Counted from the first letter of the stretch, positions 8,487 to 18,080 are shown. The stretch: 64,000 bases of DNA from Sulfurimonas sp. (GCF_026196735.1 NZ_JAPHUF010000012.1:491179-555178); one strand, 5' to 3'. Program-made: numbers and translations. The notes: generated by a model from the letters alone, not told the origin.

Positions 8487-8492
8487 ATTATA
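8487..8492 (-). promoter_or_regulatory. Predicted -10 element of ssrA
   Basis: On the minus strand TTGATATAATTACATATGGGG places a perfect TATAAT 7 nt before the first G of tmRNA, the expected distance to a transcription start. Confidence 0.7.
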
Positions 8493-8589
8493 TCAAATTT
8501 CTGTACTTATTCTATTAATTATATATTTTTAGTGCTTTATATGTCAATTGTTTATAGTATGTGAACAATTATTTACAAAAGGATATATA

Positions 8590-8724
8590 ATGGAACCAAG
8601 TTTAGAAGATATTGATGATTATAAAAAACCATTAAAAAAATCAAAATTAAAAAATATATTGATTGGTTTTGGGATACTGTTAACACTTTTTATTATTAGT
8701 GCTTTAGTTCAAAGTAATATGTAA
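8590..8724 (+). CDS. Small single-pass membrane protein (44 aa)
   Basis: ATG at 8590 is preceded by AAAAGGA at good spacing. The 44-residue product has an acidic N-terminus (MEPSLEDIDDYKK), a basic patch KKSKLK, then one hydrophobic helix (about 23-41) and a short SNM end. This is typical of a tail-anchored or N-in small membrane protein. It is isolated between tmRNA and tRNA-Phe, both on the other strand. Function unknown. Confidence 0.6.
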   Translation: MEPSLEDIDDYKKPLKKSKLKNILIGFGILLTLFIISALVQSNM

Positions 8725-8733
8725 ATTAAAAGG

Positions 8734-8809
8734 TGGTGGCCAATCTCGGAATCGAACCAAGGACACAGTGATTTTCAGTCACTTGCTCTACCGACTGAGC
8801 TAATTGGCC
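8734..8809 (-). tRNA. tRNA-Phe (GAA)
   Basis: 76 nt including an encoded CCA. The acceptor stem GGCCAAT pairs with ATTGGCC; the D-arm TAGCTCAGTCGGTAGAGC, anticodon loop ACTGAAAATC with anticodon GAA, and T-arm GGTTCGATTCC are all standard. Confidence 0.97.
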
Positions 8810-8850
8810 ATCTTTTAAAGAGCGAGATTATAGCTTCTAAGGGCTGAAAG

Positions 8851-10053
8851 CTAGCTTATGTTTTGCACAGCTGCTTTAAACTCATCACCTCTTTGTGCAT
8901 ATGAGCTAAATTCGTCTAGACTAGCTGCTGCTGGAGAGAGTAGGGCAACTTCATTTTCTTTTAGATTGTTGTCTATTTTGCTTATGGCATCTGCTAAATT
9001 TTTGCATAATTCAAAAGAGATTTTGTACTCTTGAGCCAGTTTCGAGAGTCTGTCTTTATTTGAGCCAATATTGTAGATTTTAACACTACAGTTTTGTAAG
9101 TATTCAAATAACTCGTTTAAATCAACACCCTTATCGTCACCGCCTAAGATTAAATGTACATGTGACTCTTTATATCTATCTAATGCTGCAATAGTGGCAT
9201 CAATGTTTGTTGCTTTGGTGTCATTTACCCATAAACGGTTTTTAGAGTCTCTTAGCTCTTCTTGTCTATGCGGGTCAAGTACAAAAGAGTTTATTTTTTC
9301 ATAATCAACTCTATCAAAAAGTATTTTATCAACGGCCATTGCTAGAAGAGCATCTGCCAAAAAGGCACCTTTGAAATCTACCTTCGCGGTATCTATTTCA
9401 AAATATGAGGCTAAATCATTTACATCTTCATAATGAATGACATGTGCAGAGGTCTTAATGTTTTTATAGTCACTTGGAACTATTGCAACCTCGCCCTCTT
9501 TCATAGACTCAATAGGCTTTAGTTTTGCCTTGACATACTCATCCATACTTCCATGCCAAGAGAGATGGTCTGGATTTATTGGAAGCAGGACATATATGTT
9601 AGGAAGAGCTATGTTTGTATAGTGCATAGTAAAAGAGCTGGTTTCTAAAATCCACATGTCGGCATTTTGGTTCAAGTCAGCAAGGGGAGTTCCAATGTTT
9701 CCGCCAGCCTCAGAGCCTTTGTCTTGTAAAAGATGTTGCATCATCTGTGTTGTAGTAGTTTTACCGTTAGTCCCGCTTATCCATATAGTCAGTGGGGCGT
9801 TTTTTGCAAAACAGTCATATTCACTGATGAGATTTTTTGCTTTCATGATAAGTGAATTTGATGGCGGTATACCCGGTGATGGAATTTCCAAATCAGAGTA
9901 ATTGGGATTGAAATCAGATGAGGGCTTAACTTTAAATCCGTTATCGTCTGTAAATGGTTTTACCACTTTGTCATCATAAAAAACAGCATTTGGAAAAATC
10001 TTAGTTAATGTCTTTGTTGTTTTTCCATATCCAAACAGAGATACTCTTTGCAT
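8851..10053 (-). CDS. murD: UDP-N-acetylmuramoylalanine--D-glutamate ligase
   Basis: 400 residues. It adds D-Glu to UDP-MurNAc-Ala in peptidoglycan synthesis in the cytosol. The Mur-ligase ATP loop is WISGTNGKTTTTQMM; later motifs LPINPDHLSWHGSMDEY, DPHRQEEL, NDTKATNIDATIAAL and LILGGDDKG are all characteristic of MurD. It is shorter than the E. coli enzyme (438), because the N-terminal nucleotide domain is compact (MQRVSLFGYGKTTKTL), as in other Campylobacterota. Its ATG overlaps the mraY stop by one base (TAATG), so translation is coupled. Confidence 0.96.
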   Translation of the reverse strand: MQRVSLFGYGKTTKTLTKIFPNAVFYDDKVVKPFTDDNGFKVKPSSDFNPNYSDLEIPSPGIPPSNSLIMKAKNLISEYDCFAKNAPLTIWISGTNGKTTTTQMMQHLLQDKGSEAGGNIGTPLADLNQNADMWILETSSFTMHYTNIALPNIYVLLPINPDHLSWHGSMDEYVKAKLKPIESMKEGEVAIVPSDYKNIKTSAHVIHYEDVNDLASYFEIDTAKVDFKGAFLADALLAMAVDKILFDRVDYEKINSFVLDPHRQEELRDSKNRLWVNDTKATNIDATIAALDRYKESHVHLILGGDDKGVDLNELFEYLQNCSVKIYNIGSNKDRLSKLAQEYKISFELCKNLADAISKIDNNLKENEVALLSPAAASLDEFSSYAQRGDEFKAAVQNIS

Positions 10054-11114
10054 TAACGAATCTTTAGAGAGATTAGTGCTAGCAGGTTAGATATAATAGC
10101 AACTATCCAAAATCGAACAATTATTTTATTCTCTGCCCACTGTTTCATCTCAAAGTGGTGATGAATGGGCGCCATTAAAAAGACTCTTTTTTTTCTGATT
10201 TTATAACTTCCTACTTGAAGAATTACAGAGAGTGTCTCTATAACAAATATAGAACCGATTAGTAAAAGAAGAATTTCACTTTTAGAGATGATTGCAAGAT
10301 AACCTAAAAAAGCCCCGATAGTGAGCGAACCGCTGTCACCCATAAAAACTTCAGCAGGATGGCAGTTGTACCATAAAAACCCTGTCAAAGCTCCAATCAG
10401 AGCACTTGCAACAATTGCAACTTCTCCAACATTGAAATGGGGCATAAGAAGATATGAACTTATTGTTGCGTTACCTGTTATATATATAATGATACTAAAT
10501 GATGTAAGAGCTACAATAGACGGTACAGTAGCAAGCCCGTCAAGACCATCAGTCAGGTTGACAGCATTTGAAGTTGCAATCATAACTAGTATCCACAAAA
10601 TAATAGAGTAGACACCCATGTCAAGAACAGGATTTTTAATAAATGGAACATAAAGCTGCGTATTAAAATCAGCTAAAAAATACAAAAAAGATGCAATTAT
10701 AAGGGCAGAAACTATTTGCAATATAAGTTTTGTTCTTGCTTTAAGACCTGCAAGATTTTCATTTTTTCTAATTTTTGCAAAGTCATCTTTAAAGCCAATC
10801 ATCGAGAATAGTCCAAGCGTAAGTATTGAGCCAAGAGCGTATATATTTGTAAATTTAATACTGATTAGTGATGCAAGTATTGTCGCACTAATAAACACTA
10901 TACCACCCATAGTCGGAGTCTTGGCCTTTTCTTTATGTCTATCAGGTGCCAAATCATTTATGGGTTGAACACTAGAAGTTTTTTGTGCCCAACTTATAAA
11001 ACGAGGCATTAAAAATAGTGTAAAAAACAGAGCTAAAAAGAATGATATTCCGGCTCTAATTGTAATGTAGCTAAGTATATTTATGTTTAGTGTTTCTGAT
11101 AGCCAGTATAACAA
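10053..11114 (-). CDS. mraY: Phospho-N-acetylmuramoyl-pentapeptide-transferase
   Basis: 353 residues with about ten membrane helices. MraY transfers phospho-MurNAc-pentapeptide to undecaprenyl phosphate, making lipid I at the inner membrane. Diagnostic motifs are KAKTPTMGGIVF, the Asp pair GFKDDFAK, NAVNLTDGLDGLA, FLWYNCHPAEVFMGDSGSL and the APIHHHFE loop. The start is TTG with AAGGAA upstream. It forms an operon with murD and diverges from gpmI. Confidence 0.97.
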   Translation of the reverse strand: MLYWLSETLNINILSYITIRAGISFFLALFFTLFLMPRFISWAQKTSSVQPINDLAPDRHKEKAKTPTMGGIVFISATILASLISIKFTNIYALGSILTLGLFSMIGFKDDFAKIRKNENLAGLKARTKLILQIVSALIIASFLYFLADFNTQLYVPFIKNPVLDMGVYSIILWILVMIATSNAVNLTDGLDGLATVPSIVALTSFSIIIYITGNATISSYLLMPHFNVGEVAIVASALIGALTGFLWYNCHPAEVFMGDSGSLTIGAFLGYLAIISKSEILLLLIGSIFVIETLSVILQVGSYKIRKKRVFLMAPIHHHFEMKQWAENKIIVRFWIVAIISNLLALISLKIR

Positions 11115-11144
11115 AGTGATAATTCCTTATAAAATAAAAATGAC

Positions 11145-11157
11145 ATTATAGTATAAT
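11145..11157. promoter_or_regulatory. Divergent, almost abutting -10 elements for mraY-murD and gpmI
   Basis: On the plus strand TATAAT lies at 11152-11157 (GTATAATTGC), 31 nt before the gpmI start. On the minus strand TATAAT lies at 11145-11150, 30 nt before the mraY start. The two hexamers are one base apart, so the two polymerases would compete for the site. Confidence 0.55.
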
Positions 11158-11188
11158 TGCATAAAACTTTAATTATTAAGGGGAATAA

Positions 11189-12664
11189 TTGGCAAAAAAA
11201 GCTGTTTTAATAATAACAGATGGTATTGGATATAGTTCAAAAACTGAGCATAATGCGTTTTATAATGCAAAAAAACCAAACTATGACAAGCTCTTTAAGG
11301 ATACTCCTCACTCCTTAATAGATACATTTGGATTAAGCGTAGGTCTTCCAGAAGGGCAGATGGGTAACTCTGAAGTTGGGCATATGAGCATAGGAAGCGG
11401 AAGGGTTCTTTATCAAGATTTGGTAAAAATATCTTTGGCTCTAAGTGAAAATACCATGCAAGACAATGAAGAGTTAAAAAACCTACTAAATGCTTCAAGC
11501 AGATTACATCTTATAGGACTTATGAGCGACGGCGGTGTTCATTCTCATATAGATCACTTTATGGGCATTGCCAAAATAGCAGCTGCACAAGGCAAAAAAG
11601 TTTTTTTACATTTAATTACAGATGGCAGGGATGTCTCTCCGACTTCTGCACAAAAGTATTTGGCTCAAGTTGAAAAACATTTAAATGATAGTGTTAAAAT
11701 TGCTACAATAAGCGGCCGTTTTTACTCTATGGATAGAGATAATCGCTGGGAAAGAGTCCAAAGAGGATATGATGCAATAGTAAACGCAACTCCTAAAACT
11801 GACTATGAACCTGCAGAGTATATTGGCTCATCTTATGAGCTTGGCGATACCGATGAGTTCATTGCTCCAACTGCATTTGATGGTTATGATGGGTTTGAAG
11901 ACGGTGACAGCGTACTTACTATAAACTTTAGAAGCGACAGAATGAGAGAACTTGTCTCTGCTATAGGAGATGAAAACTTTAGCGGTTTTTCAAAATCACA
12001 TGTAGATGTTAATCTAGCAACAATAACAGAGTATGATAAAAGTTTTTCCTATCCTGTATTGTTTAGAAAAGATGCTCCAAAAAACACACTGGCTGAAGTT
12101 ATCTCATCAAAAGGTTTAAGACAGTTTCATACTGCTGAAACTGAAAAATATGCACATGTGACTTTCTTTTTAAATGGGGGTATTGATGAACCTTATGAAA
12201 ATGAGACAAGAGTTCTTATCCCTTCTCCTGATGTGAAAACTTACGATGAAAAACCTGAAATGAGCGCAATAGAAGTAGGTTCTGCTGTCTTAAAAGCTAT
12301 GGATGAAGAGTATGATTTTGTAGTTGTAAACTTTGCAAATGGCGATATGGTAGGCCATACCGGTGATTTTGAAGCAGCTAAAATAGCCGTGACAACGGTG
12401 GACACTCAGCTTGGCTTGATACTTCAAAAAGCTAAAGAGCAGGGCTACGCAGTTGTTATTACTTCTGATCATGGTAATTGTGAAGAGATGAAAGATGAAG
12501 ACGGAAATGTTTTGACAAATCATACAGTCGGTAAAGTATGGTGTTTTGTTGAAGCAGATGGAGTTAGCAAAGTTCAAACCGGTGGTTTAAATAATATTGC
12601 TCCAACGGTTTTAAAACTTATGGATGTTGAAATCCCTCAAGAGATGGATAACGCTCTAATATAG
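11189..12664 (+). CDS. gpmI: 2,3-bisphosphoglycerate-independent phosphoglycerate mutase
   Basis: 491 residues, interconverting 3- and 2-phosphoglycerate in glycolysis and gluconeogenesis. It has the alkaline-phosphatase-superfamily metal sites: AVLIITDGIGY at the start, MGNSEVGHMSIGSGR with the catalytic Ser, HLITDGRDVSP, GRFYSMDRDNRWERV, NFANGDMVGHTGDF and ITSDHGNCEEM. The start is TTG with AAGGGG at good spacing. fabG begins 35 nt after its stop. Confidence 0.97.
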   Translation: MAKKAVLIITDGIGYSSKTEHNAFYNAKKPNYDKLFKDTPHSLIDTFGLSVGLPEGQMGNSEVGHMSIGSGRVLYQDLVKISLALSENTMQDNEELKNLLNASSRLHLIGLMSDGGVHSHIDHFMGIAKIAAAQGKKVFLHLITDGRDVSPTSAQKYLAQVEKHLNDSVKIATISGRFYSMDRDNRWERVQRGYDAIVNATPKTDYEPAEYIGSSYELGDTDEFIAPTAFDGYDGFEDGDSVLTINFRSDRMRELVSAIGDENFSGFSKSHVDVNLATITEYDKSFSYPVLFRKDAPKNTLAEVISSKGLRQFHTAETEKYAHVTFFLNGGIDEPYENETRVLIPSPDVKTYDEKPEMSAIEVGSAVLKAMDEEYDFVVVNFANGDMVGHTGDFEAAKIAVTTVDTQLGLILQKAKEQGYAVVITSDHGNCEEMKDEDGNVLTNHTVGKVWCFVEADGVSKVQTGGLNNIAPTVLKLMDVEIPQEMDNALI

Positions 12665-12699
12665 ATGGTGTTTAATTTAAAAATGGAGAAATCAAGAAA

Positions 12700-13446
12700 A
12701 TGAAATTCAGTGGAAAAAATGTTTTAGTAACAGGTTCAAGTCGTGGTATCGGTGCAGAGATAGCAAAAACTTTAGCAGGGTTTGGTTTAAAAGTATGGGT
12801 GAATTATAGAAGCGGTGCAGCAGAAGCTGATGCAGTAAAAGATGCGATTGAAACAGCAGGAGGCAGTGCGGCTGTTATTGGTTTTGATGTAAGTGATGAA
12901 GCTGCATTTATTGATGCAATAAAAACTATTATGGATAGTGATGGTGAACTTTCATATCTTGTAAATAATGCAGGTATTACAAATGACAAGCTGGCTCTTC
13001 GTATGAAAACAGAAGATTTTATGAGTGTAATAAATGCAAATCTTACATCATGTTTTATAGGATGTCGAGAGTCTATGAAAGTAATGAGAAAGAAAAAATT
13101 CGGTGCTGTAGTAAATATCGCTTCTATAGTAGGAGAGACTGGAAATGGCGGTCAAACCAACTATTCAGCATCTAAAGGCGGAGTTATCGCAATGACAAAA
13201 AGTTTTGCGATAGAAGCTGCTACGAGCGGAATCCGTTACAATACCGTAACACCAGGTTTTATTGCAACAGAGATGACTGATGTATTAAGCGATGAGGTAA
13301 AGGAGAGTTTTACTTCAAAGATACCGATGAATCGTTTTGGAAAGCCTAGTGAAATTGCTGAGGCAACAGCTTTTTTGCTTTCTGATCACTCTAGTTATAT
13401 AACCGGTGAAACACTTAAAGTTAACGGTGGAATGAATATGGCATAA
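12700..13446 (+). CDS. fabG: 3-oxoacyl-[acyl-carrier-protein] reductase
   Basis: 248 residues, short-chain dehydrogenase fold. FabG reduces beta-ketoacyl-ACP with NADPH in fatty-acid elongation. The cofactor loop is VTGSSRGIGAEIA, followed by LVNNAGIT; the catalytic set is Ser in NIASIVGE and the YSASKGG Tyr-Lys pair. The end LKVNGGMNMA is the normal FabG C-terminus. It lies upstream of acpP-fabF-accA in the order expected for Campylobacterota. Confidence 0.96.
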   Translation: MKFSGKNVLVTGSSRGIGAEIAKTLAGFGLKVWVNYRSGAAEADAVKDAIETAGGSAAVIGFDVSDEAAFIDAIKTIMDSDGELSYLVNNAGITNDKLALRMKTEDFMSVINANLTSCFIGCRESMKVMRKKKFGAVVNIASIVGETGNGGQTNYSASKGGVIAMTKSFAIEAATSGIRYNTVTPGFIATEMTDVLSDEVKESFTSKIPMNRFGKPSEIAEATAFLLSDHSSYITGETLKVNGGMNMA

Positions 13447-13499
13447 GAGATTTTCTCTTAATTTACTAACGCATTTTAAAATAATTAAGTTAGTTATGT

Positions 13500-13505
13500 T
13501 ATAAT
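13500..13505 (+). promoter_or_regulatory. Predicted -10 element for acpP
   Basis: GTTATAATTTCG carries a perfect TATAAT 34 nt before the acpP ATG. Its own promoter would let acpP be made at a higher level than fabG. Confidence 0.5.
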
Positions 13506-13539
13506 TTCGTGAATTTAAACATAAAATACAGGAGCTAGA

Positions 13540-13767
13540 ATGGCACTATTAGACGATATTAAAGAAGTTGTAGTTGAACAATTAAGCGTTAACGCTGATG
13601 AGGTAAAAGAAGATGCAAAGTTTGTTGAAGATTTAGGTGCTGATAGCCTTGATGTAGTTGAATTAGTTATGGCTCTTGAAGAAAAGTTTGATATAGAAAT
13701 TCCTGATGATGAAGCAGAAAAAATTCAAACAGTTAAAGATGTAGTTAACTATATAGAAAGCAAATAA
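13540..13767 (+). CDS. acpP: Acyl carrier protein
   Basis: 75 residues, the standard ACP length, strongly acidic. The phosphopantetheine attachment motif is [18 protein letters not shown], with the modified Ser in DSL. It carries growing acyl chains for the Fab enzymes and for lipid A synthesis. The ribosome-binding site AGGAG sits upstream. A hairpin follows the gene, so part of the transcripts may end before fabF. Confidence 0.98.
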   Translation: MALLDDIKEVVVEQLSVNADEVKEDAKFVEDLGADSLDVVELVMALEEKFDIEIPDDEAEKIQTVKDVVNYIESK

Positions 13768-13781
13768 TTAGCTTTTTTTCC

Positions 13782-13803
13782 CTACTGAGGAACTCCTCGG
13801 TAG
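13782..13803 (+). terminator. Hairpin after acpP, likely partial terminator or attenuator
   Basis: CTACTGAGG and CCTCGGTAG form a 9-bp stem (one G-U) with an AACT loop. A T-rich tract (TAAATATTTTTTAA) follows after a few bases. Since fabF lies just downstream, it probably lowers read-through and is not a complete stop. Confidence 0.6.
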
Positions 13804-13874
13804 TAAATATTTTTTAATACTCAGAATGTTTACTGGTTCTTAAAAAGTATTTTATATTTTCACGGAGATTTTGA

Positions 13875-15092
13875 ATGAGAAGAGTTGTAGTTACTGGTTT
13901 AGGCATGATTAATGCAGTTGGAAATGATAAAGAGAGTTCTTTTAAAGCTATTTGTGACGGTGAGTGCGGCATAGATAAAATTACTCTATTTGATCCTGAA
14001 AACTATGCTGTTAAAATTGCCGCTGAAGTTAAAAACTTTGACCCAGAAACTGTGATGTCACCTAAAGAAGTTAAAAAAGCAGACAGATTTATTCATCTTG
14101 GTCTTAAAGCTGCTCAAGAAGCGATGCTTGATGCTAACCTTCCAGAAGATACAGACATGCATAGGATGGGCATAAGTGCCGGTTCTGGTATCGGTGGGCT
14201 TCCTTCAATTGAGAAAAACTCAATAATTATAGAGACTCGTGGACCTCGTAGAATCTCTCCATTTTTTATTCCAGGCGCTTTAGTGAATATGCTTGGCGGC
14301 TTTGTATCTATAGAGCACGGTACAAAAGGTCCAAACCTTTCAAGTGTTACAGCTTGTGCAGCAGGAACTCACGCAATCAGCGAAGCATGTAAGACTATTA
14401 TGTGTGGTGGCGCTGATAAGATGTTAGTAATTTCAGCTGAGTGTGCTGTAACGGGTGCCGGTGTTGGTGGTTTTGCAGCAATGAAAGCACTTTCAACAAA
14501 CAATGAAAATCCTAAGGGTGCTTCTCGCCCTTTTGATGCAAACCGTGATGGTTTCGTAATGGGTGAAGGTGGAGCAGCTCTTATATTGGAAGTTTATGAA
14601 GATGCTGTGGCTCGCGGAGCAAATATCTACGGTGAAATCGTTGGTTTTGGTGAGAGTGGAGATGCAAATCATATTACTACACCAAGTCTTGATGGTCCGG
14701 CTCGTGCTATGAAAGCCGCATATAAAATGGCAGGTGAGCCTAAGCTGGATTATGTAAACGCGCATGGAACAAGTACTCCAATTAATGATAAAAATGAAAC
14801 AGCTGCAGTAAAAGAATTACTTGGAGGGAAAGAAAATTGTCCTCCAATGAGTTCTATCAAAGGTCAAATCGGTCACTGTCTTGGTGCTGCTGGCGGTATA
14901 GAAGCTGTTACATGTCTTATGGCAATGAGAGATGGAATTATTCCTCCAACAATTAATCATGAAACACCGGATGAAAACTGTGACTTAGATATAGTTCCAA
15001 ATATTGCAAGAAAAGCAGAACTAAATACTGTAATGAGCAATTCATTTGGATTTGGTGGAACAAACGGCGTTCTAATCTTTAAGAAAATCTAA
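13875..15092 (+). CDS. fabF: 3-oxoacyl-[acyl-carrier-protein] synthase II
   Basis: 405 residues. It condenses malonyl-ACP with acyl-ACP. The Cys-His-His set is visible: nucleophile in SSVTACAAGTHAI, HGTSTPINDKNE and KGQIGHCLGAAGG. The end SNSFGFGGTNGVLIFKK is the normal KAS II terminus. The upstream sequence TTCACGGAGATTTTGAATG gives a good GGAG ribosome site. It lies between acpP and accA. Confidence 0.97.
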   Translation: MRRVVVTGLGMINAVGNDKESSFKAICDGECGIDKITLFDPENYAVKIAAEVKNFDPETVMSPKEVKKADRFIHLGLKAAQEAMLDANLPEDTDMHRMGISAGSGIGGLPSIEKNSIIIETRGPRRISPFFIPGALVNMLGGFVSIEHGTKGPNLSSVTACAAGTHAISEACKTIMCGGADKMLVISAECAVTGAGVGGFAAMKALSTNNENPKGASRPFDANRDGFVMGEGGAALILEVYEDAVARGANIYGEIVGFGESGDANHITTPSLDGPARAMKAAYKMAGEPKLDYVNAHGTSTPINDKNETAAVKELLGGKENCPPMSSIKGQIGHCLGAAGGIEAVTCLMAMRDGIIPPTINHETPDENCDLDIVPNIARKAELNTVMSNSFGFGGTNGVLIFKKI

Positions 15093-15107
15093 GTATAAGG
15101 ATTCAAT

Positions 15108-16043
15108 TTGGCAACATATTTAGACTTTGAGCACAAGATTAAATTTATCCAAGAGGATATTATATCTGCACAAGTTCGTCATGATGAAGGTGCAGTTGAG
15201 AATCTTCAAAAAGATTTAGATAAAGCTGTTTCAAAAATATTTAATAATTTAACTCCATTTCAACAGCTTCAGCTTGCTCGACATCTAGATAGACCATATG
15301 CACTTGACTATATTAACTTGATTATGAGAGATAAATACGAGATTCATGGAGACAGACACTTTCGTGATGATGCTGCAATTTTATGTTACTTAGGCTACAT
15401 TGGCGGCGAAAAAGTTATGGTTATCGGCGAGCAAAAAGGTCGTGGAACTAAAAATAAAATCAAAAGAAATTTCGGTATGCCTCATCCAGAAGGTTATAGA
15501 AAAGCTCTTCGTGCAGCTAAACTTGCAGAAAAGTTTAACATACCGGTTCTTATGCTTATTGACACTCCGGGTGCATATCCTGGTATCGGTGCAGAAGAGA
15601 GAAATCAAAGTGAAGCAATTGCGCGAAATCTAATTGAATTAGCTGAGCTTAACACTCCAACAATCTCTATTGTTATAGGAGAGGGTGGAAGTGGTGGAGC
15701 ACTTGCTATAGGTGTTGCTGATAAGCTTGCTATGATGAGATACTCTGTATTTAGTGTTATTTCTCCTGAAGGCTGTTCTGCGATTTTATGGAATGATCCG
15801 GCTAAAGCAGAAGCTGCCACAAATGCCATGAAGATTACTAGTAAAGACTTAAAAGAGTTAGACCTTATAGATGATATAATCGATGAACCGCTAATTGGTG
15901 CTCATAGAGACAGAGATGGTGCTGCTGCTGCAATTGCAGACTACTTCTTAGATGAACTCTCTAAACTTCGCGAAATGTCTGATGAAGAGAGAATGGATGC
16001 TAGATATAAAAGATTAACTAACCCTGGAGCTTTTTCAGAGTAA
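15108..16043 (+). CDS. accA: Acetyl-CoA carboxylase carboxyltransferase subunit alpha
   Basis: 311 residues, normal length. It works with AccD to move the carboxyl group from carboxybiotin to acetyl-CoA, giving malonyl-CoA. Recognisable segments are [51 protein letters not shown] and [16 protein letters not shown]. The start is TTG with AAGGA upstream. It is convergent with the exonuclease gene, with a single base between the two stop codons. Confidence 0.97.
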   Translation: MATYLDFEHKIKFIQEDIISAQVRHDEGAVENLQKDLDKAVSKIFNNLTPFQQLQLARHLDRPYALDYINLIMRDKYEIHGDRHFRDDAAILCYLGYIGGEKVMVIGEQKGRGTKNKIKRNFGMPHPEGYRKALRAAKLAEKFNIPVLMLIDTPGAYPGIGAEERNQSEAIARNLIELAELNTPTISIVIGEGGSGGALAIGVADKLAMMRYSVFSVISPEGCSAILWNDPAKAEAATNAMKITSKDLKELDLIDDIIDEPLIGAHRDRDGAAAAIADYFLDELSKLREMSDEERMDARYKRLTNPGAFSE

Positions 16044-16044
16044 A

Positions 16045-16845
16045 CTATTTTTCTTCTTGATTCTCTTGAAGAGGGTCGAACTTCGGCCTTTTTAACCTTT
16101 TTCCCTCTTTAGAAAACTTTATCAAGTCTTCTACATTATGTATATTTTCACTTATATTTTCAAGTGATAGTTTAAAAAGACCATAAGTTGTCATAACATC
16201 ACTCATAGCTCTATGATGACTTGCATCAGGATTTAATCTAAATGTATTATTTAAATAAGAAAGAGCATATCTGTAAGACTCTATCGTTCTCTCAGCAAGA
16301 GCAAGTGAGCATATACTTCTATTTAAAAGAGGTTCTAAACCGACTTTTTGCATTGATTGTGAGATGAATTTATAATCAAATTTTACATCATGTGCAATAA
16401 ATACGGCATCTCCCAAAAAAAGTTTAAATTTGTACAAAACTTCTTTTAGCAAAGGGGCATCTTGTGTATCTTCTGCGCTTATTCCTGTTATGGCTGTTAT
16501 GTGTTTATTGATTTCTTTACACTTTACAAGAGACTCATAACTATCGATAATCTTGCCATTTTTGATTTTAAGAGCTGCAATTTCTATGATTTGATGTTTA
16601 TCTATTTTAGAACCGTTAGTCTCAATATCTACAATACAAAATTCTGCTTTATCCATAGGAATAAATTTTGTTGAGAAATAATAGTAGCCCTTGTTTTTCA
16701 CTATATCAAGACCTTGTGATCTCCATAGTTCAAGCGAGAAGTCTATACTGTCATCAATTTGAGATTTGAGATTTTCAAGAGGCAAGCCTTTTGTCGCTAA
16801 TCTTGAGACACTTTTTGCATCAAGTGGAAAATCATTACTTAGCAT
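16045..16845 (-). CDS. dnaQ: DnaQ-like 3'-5' exonuclease (DEDDh family)
   Basis: 266 residues. The exonuclease domain (about 70-245) has Exo I CIVDIETNGSKID, Exo II FIAHDVKFDYKFI and Exo III HHRAMSDVMTTYGLF, so all four acidic residues and the catalytic His are present. An N-terminal extension of about 70 residues precedes it, as in the epsilonproteobacterial Pol III epsilon-like proteins. It could be the proofreading subunit or a separate repair exonuclease. It is followed by no gene on this strand and is downstream of trpF and rpe, with which it probably shares a transcript. Confidence 0.88.
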   Translation of the reverse strand: MLSNDFPLDAKSVSRLATKGLPLENLKSQIDDSIDFSLELWRSQGLDIVKNKGYYYFSTKFIPMDKAEFCIVDIETNGSKIDKHQIIEIAALKIKNGKIIDSYESLVKCKEINKHITAITGISAEDTQDAPLLKEVLYKFKLFLGDAVFIAHDVKFDYKFISQSMQKVGLEPLLNRSICSLALAERTIESYRYALSYLNNTFRLNPDASHHRAMSDVMTTYGLFKLSLENISENIHNVEDLIKFSKEGKRLKRPKFDPLQENQEEK

Positions 16846-16848
16846 AGG

Positions 16849-17436
16849 TCAGGAGTTGGCATTTTTTATAAATTCTTTAACTTTTTGTGCATTTTTAATA
16901 CCGTGAGATATCTCAACACCGCTACTTACATCGACTCCATAAAAGCCATACTCTTTAACAGAAGCTACATTTTGAGGATCTAAGCCGCCCGCAAGGATGA
17001 TTTTAGAGCAATCAACATCTTTGAACCACTCTATGTTTAATCTTTTGCCGGCTCCGCCATAAGCTTCACAGTAAGCATCAACTAGTCTATACTCATCACT
17101 GTATTTTAATATATCTTTAGCTTCTTTTGCTCTTATAACTTTAATATATGCAACAAAGAGTTGTTCATACAGTTCATCGGGAGCTTCGAAGTGAAGTTGC
17201 GCAAGCGTACAGCCAGACTCTTGAATATATGAGTTGATAACTTGTGCATCTACATTTACAAAAAGACCGACTTTTTCTACAAATGGCGGGAGTTTTTCAA
17301 TTATACTTTTAGCATCAGAGGGTGAAATGTATCTAGGTGATTTTTCATAAAAAACAAAACCAAGCGCATCTGCACCGGCTTCAATCGCCACCATCGCATC
17401 TTCAAAAGATGTAATACCGCAAATTTTTGTTCTCAT
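16849..17436 (-). CDS. trpF: Phosphoribosylanthranilate isomerase
   Basis: 195 residues, TIM barrel. It catalyses the Amadori rearrangement of phosphoribosylanthranilate in tryptophan synthesis. The N-terminus RTKICGITSFEDA carries the catalytic Cys, then GADALGFVFYEKSPRYI, QLHFEAPDE and the phosphate-binding end ILAGGLDPQNV and GVDVSSGVE with the catalytic Asp. It begins at the end of rpe (overlap of one base). No other trp gene is nearby, so it is separated from the rest of the pathway. Confidence 0.95.
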   Translation of the reverse strand: MRTKICGITSFEDAMVAIEAGADALGFVFYEKSPRYISPSDAKSIIEKLPPFVEKVGLFVNVDAQVINSYIQESGCTLAQLHFEAPDELYEQLFVAYIKVIRAKEAKDILKYSDEYRLVDAYCEAYGGAGKRLNIEWFKDVDCSKIILAGGLDPQNVASVKEYGFYGVDVSSGVEISHGIKNAQKVKEFIKNANS

Positions 17437-18080
17437 TATATTTGTAAACTTTTGATGGCTTCTTCTTTTGAAGCGTGTTTAAATACATAACTTCCAGCAA
17501 CAACAACATCAACACCAACATCTTTAAGACTTTGAATGTTTTTATCACTTACTCCGCCGTCAACTTCTATGAGACATTTAGGGTTAAGTCTATTTCTCAT
17601 TTCATTAAGTTTTGAAGCCTTTGGTATTACAGTGTCAATAAAACTCTGGCCGCCAAATCCAGGATTTACGCTCATTAAAAGTACCATGTCTAAATCTTGT
17701 AGCAAATACTCTATGGATTCAGGAGGAGTATGAGGGTTTAGCACTATGGCTGGCTTGATTCCGTATGAGCGAATCTTTTGAATAAGCCTGTGCGGATGTT
17801 TTTCTTCTTCTATATGAAAAGATATATACTCTGGCTTTAGCGGTGCAAAGAGTTCAACAAAAAAAGTATTGTTTTGAACCATTAGGTGTATATCTAGGGG
17901 TTTTGTCGCAGATTTGGCTATAGCAGAGACTACAACAGGCCCTATAGTCAGATTTGGAACAAAATGACCATCCATAACATCTACATGTACTAAATCACAG
18001 CCAGCATCACAGATAGCTTCAACATCTCTTTGTAGATTGCCAAAATCGGCACTTAATACACTTGGAGCCACTTTAATCAT
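17436..18080 (-). CDS. rpe: Ribulose-phosphate 3-epimerase
   Basis: 214 residues. It interconverts ribulose-5-phosphate and xylulose-5-phosphate (pentose phosphate or Calvin-type carbon flow). Motifs are VAPSVLSADFGNL, VHVDVMDGHFVPNLTIGP, LDIHLMVQN, LLMSVNPGFGGQSFI and EVDGGVSDKNI. It forms an operon with trpF and the exonuclease gene downstream. Confidence 0.97.
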   Translation of the reverse strand: MIKVAPSVLSADFGNLQRDVEAICDAGCDLVHVDVMDGHFVPNLTIGPVVVSAIAKSATKPLDIHLMVQNNTFFVELFAPLKPEYISFHIEEEKHPHRLIQKIRSYGIKPAIVLNPHTPPESIEYLLQDLDMVLLMSVNPGFGGQSFIDTVIPKASKLNEMRNRLNPKCLIEVDGGVSDKNIQSLKDVGVDVVVAGSYVFKHASKEEAIKSLQI

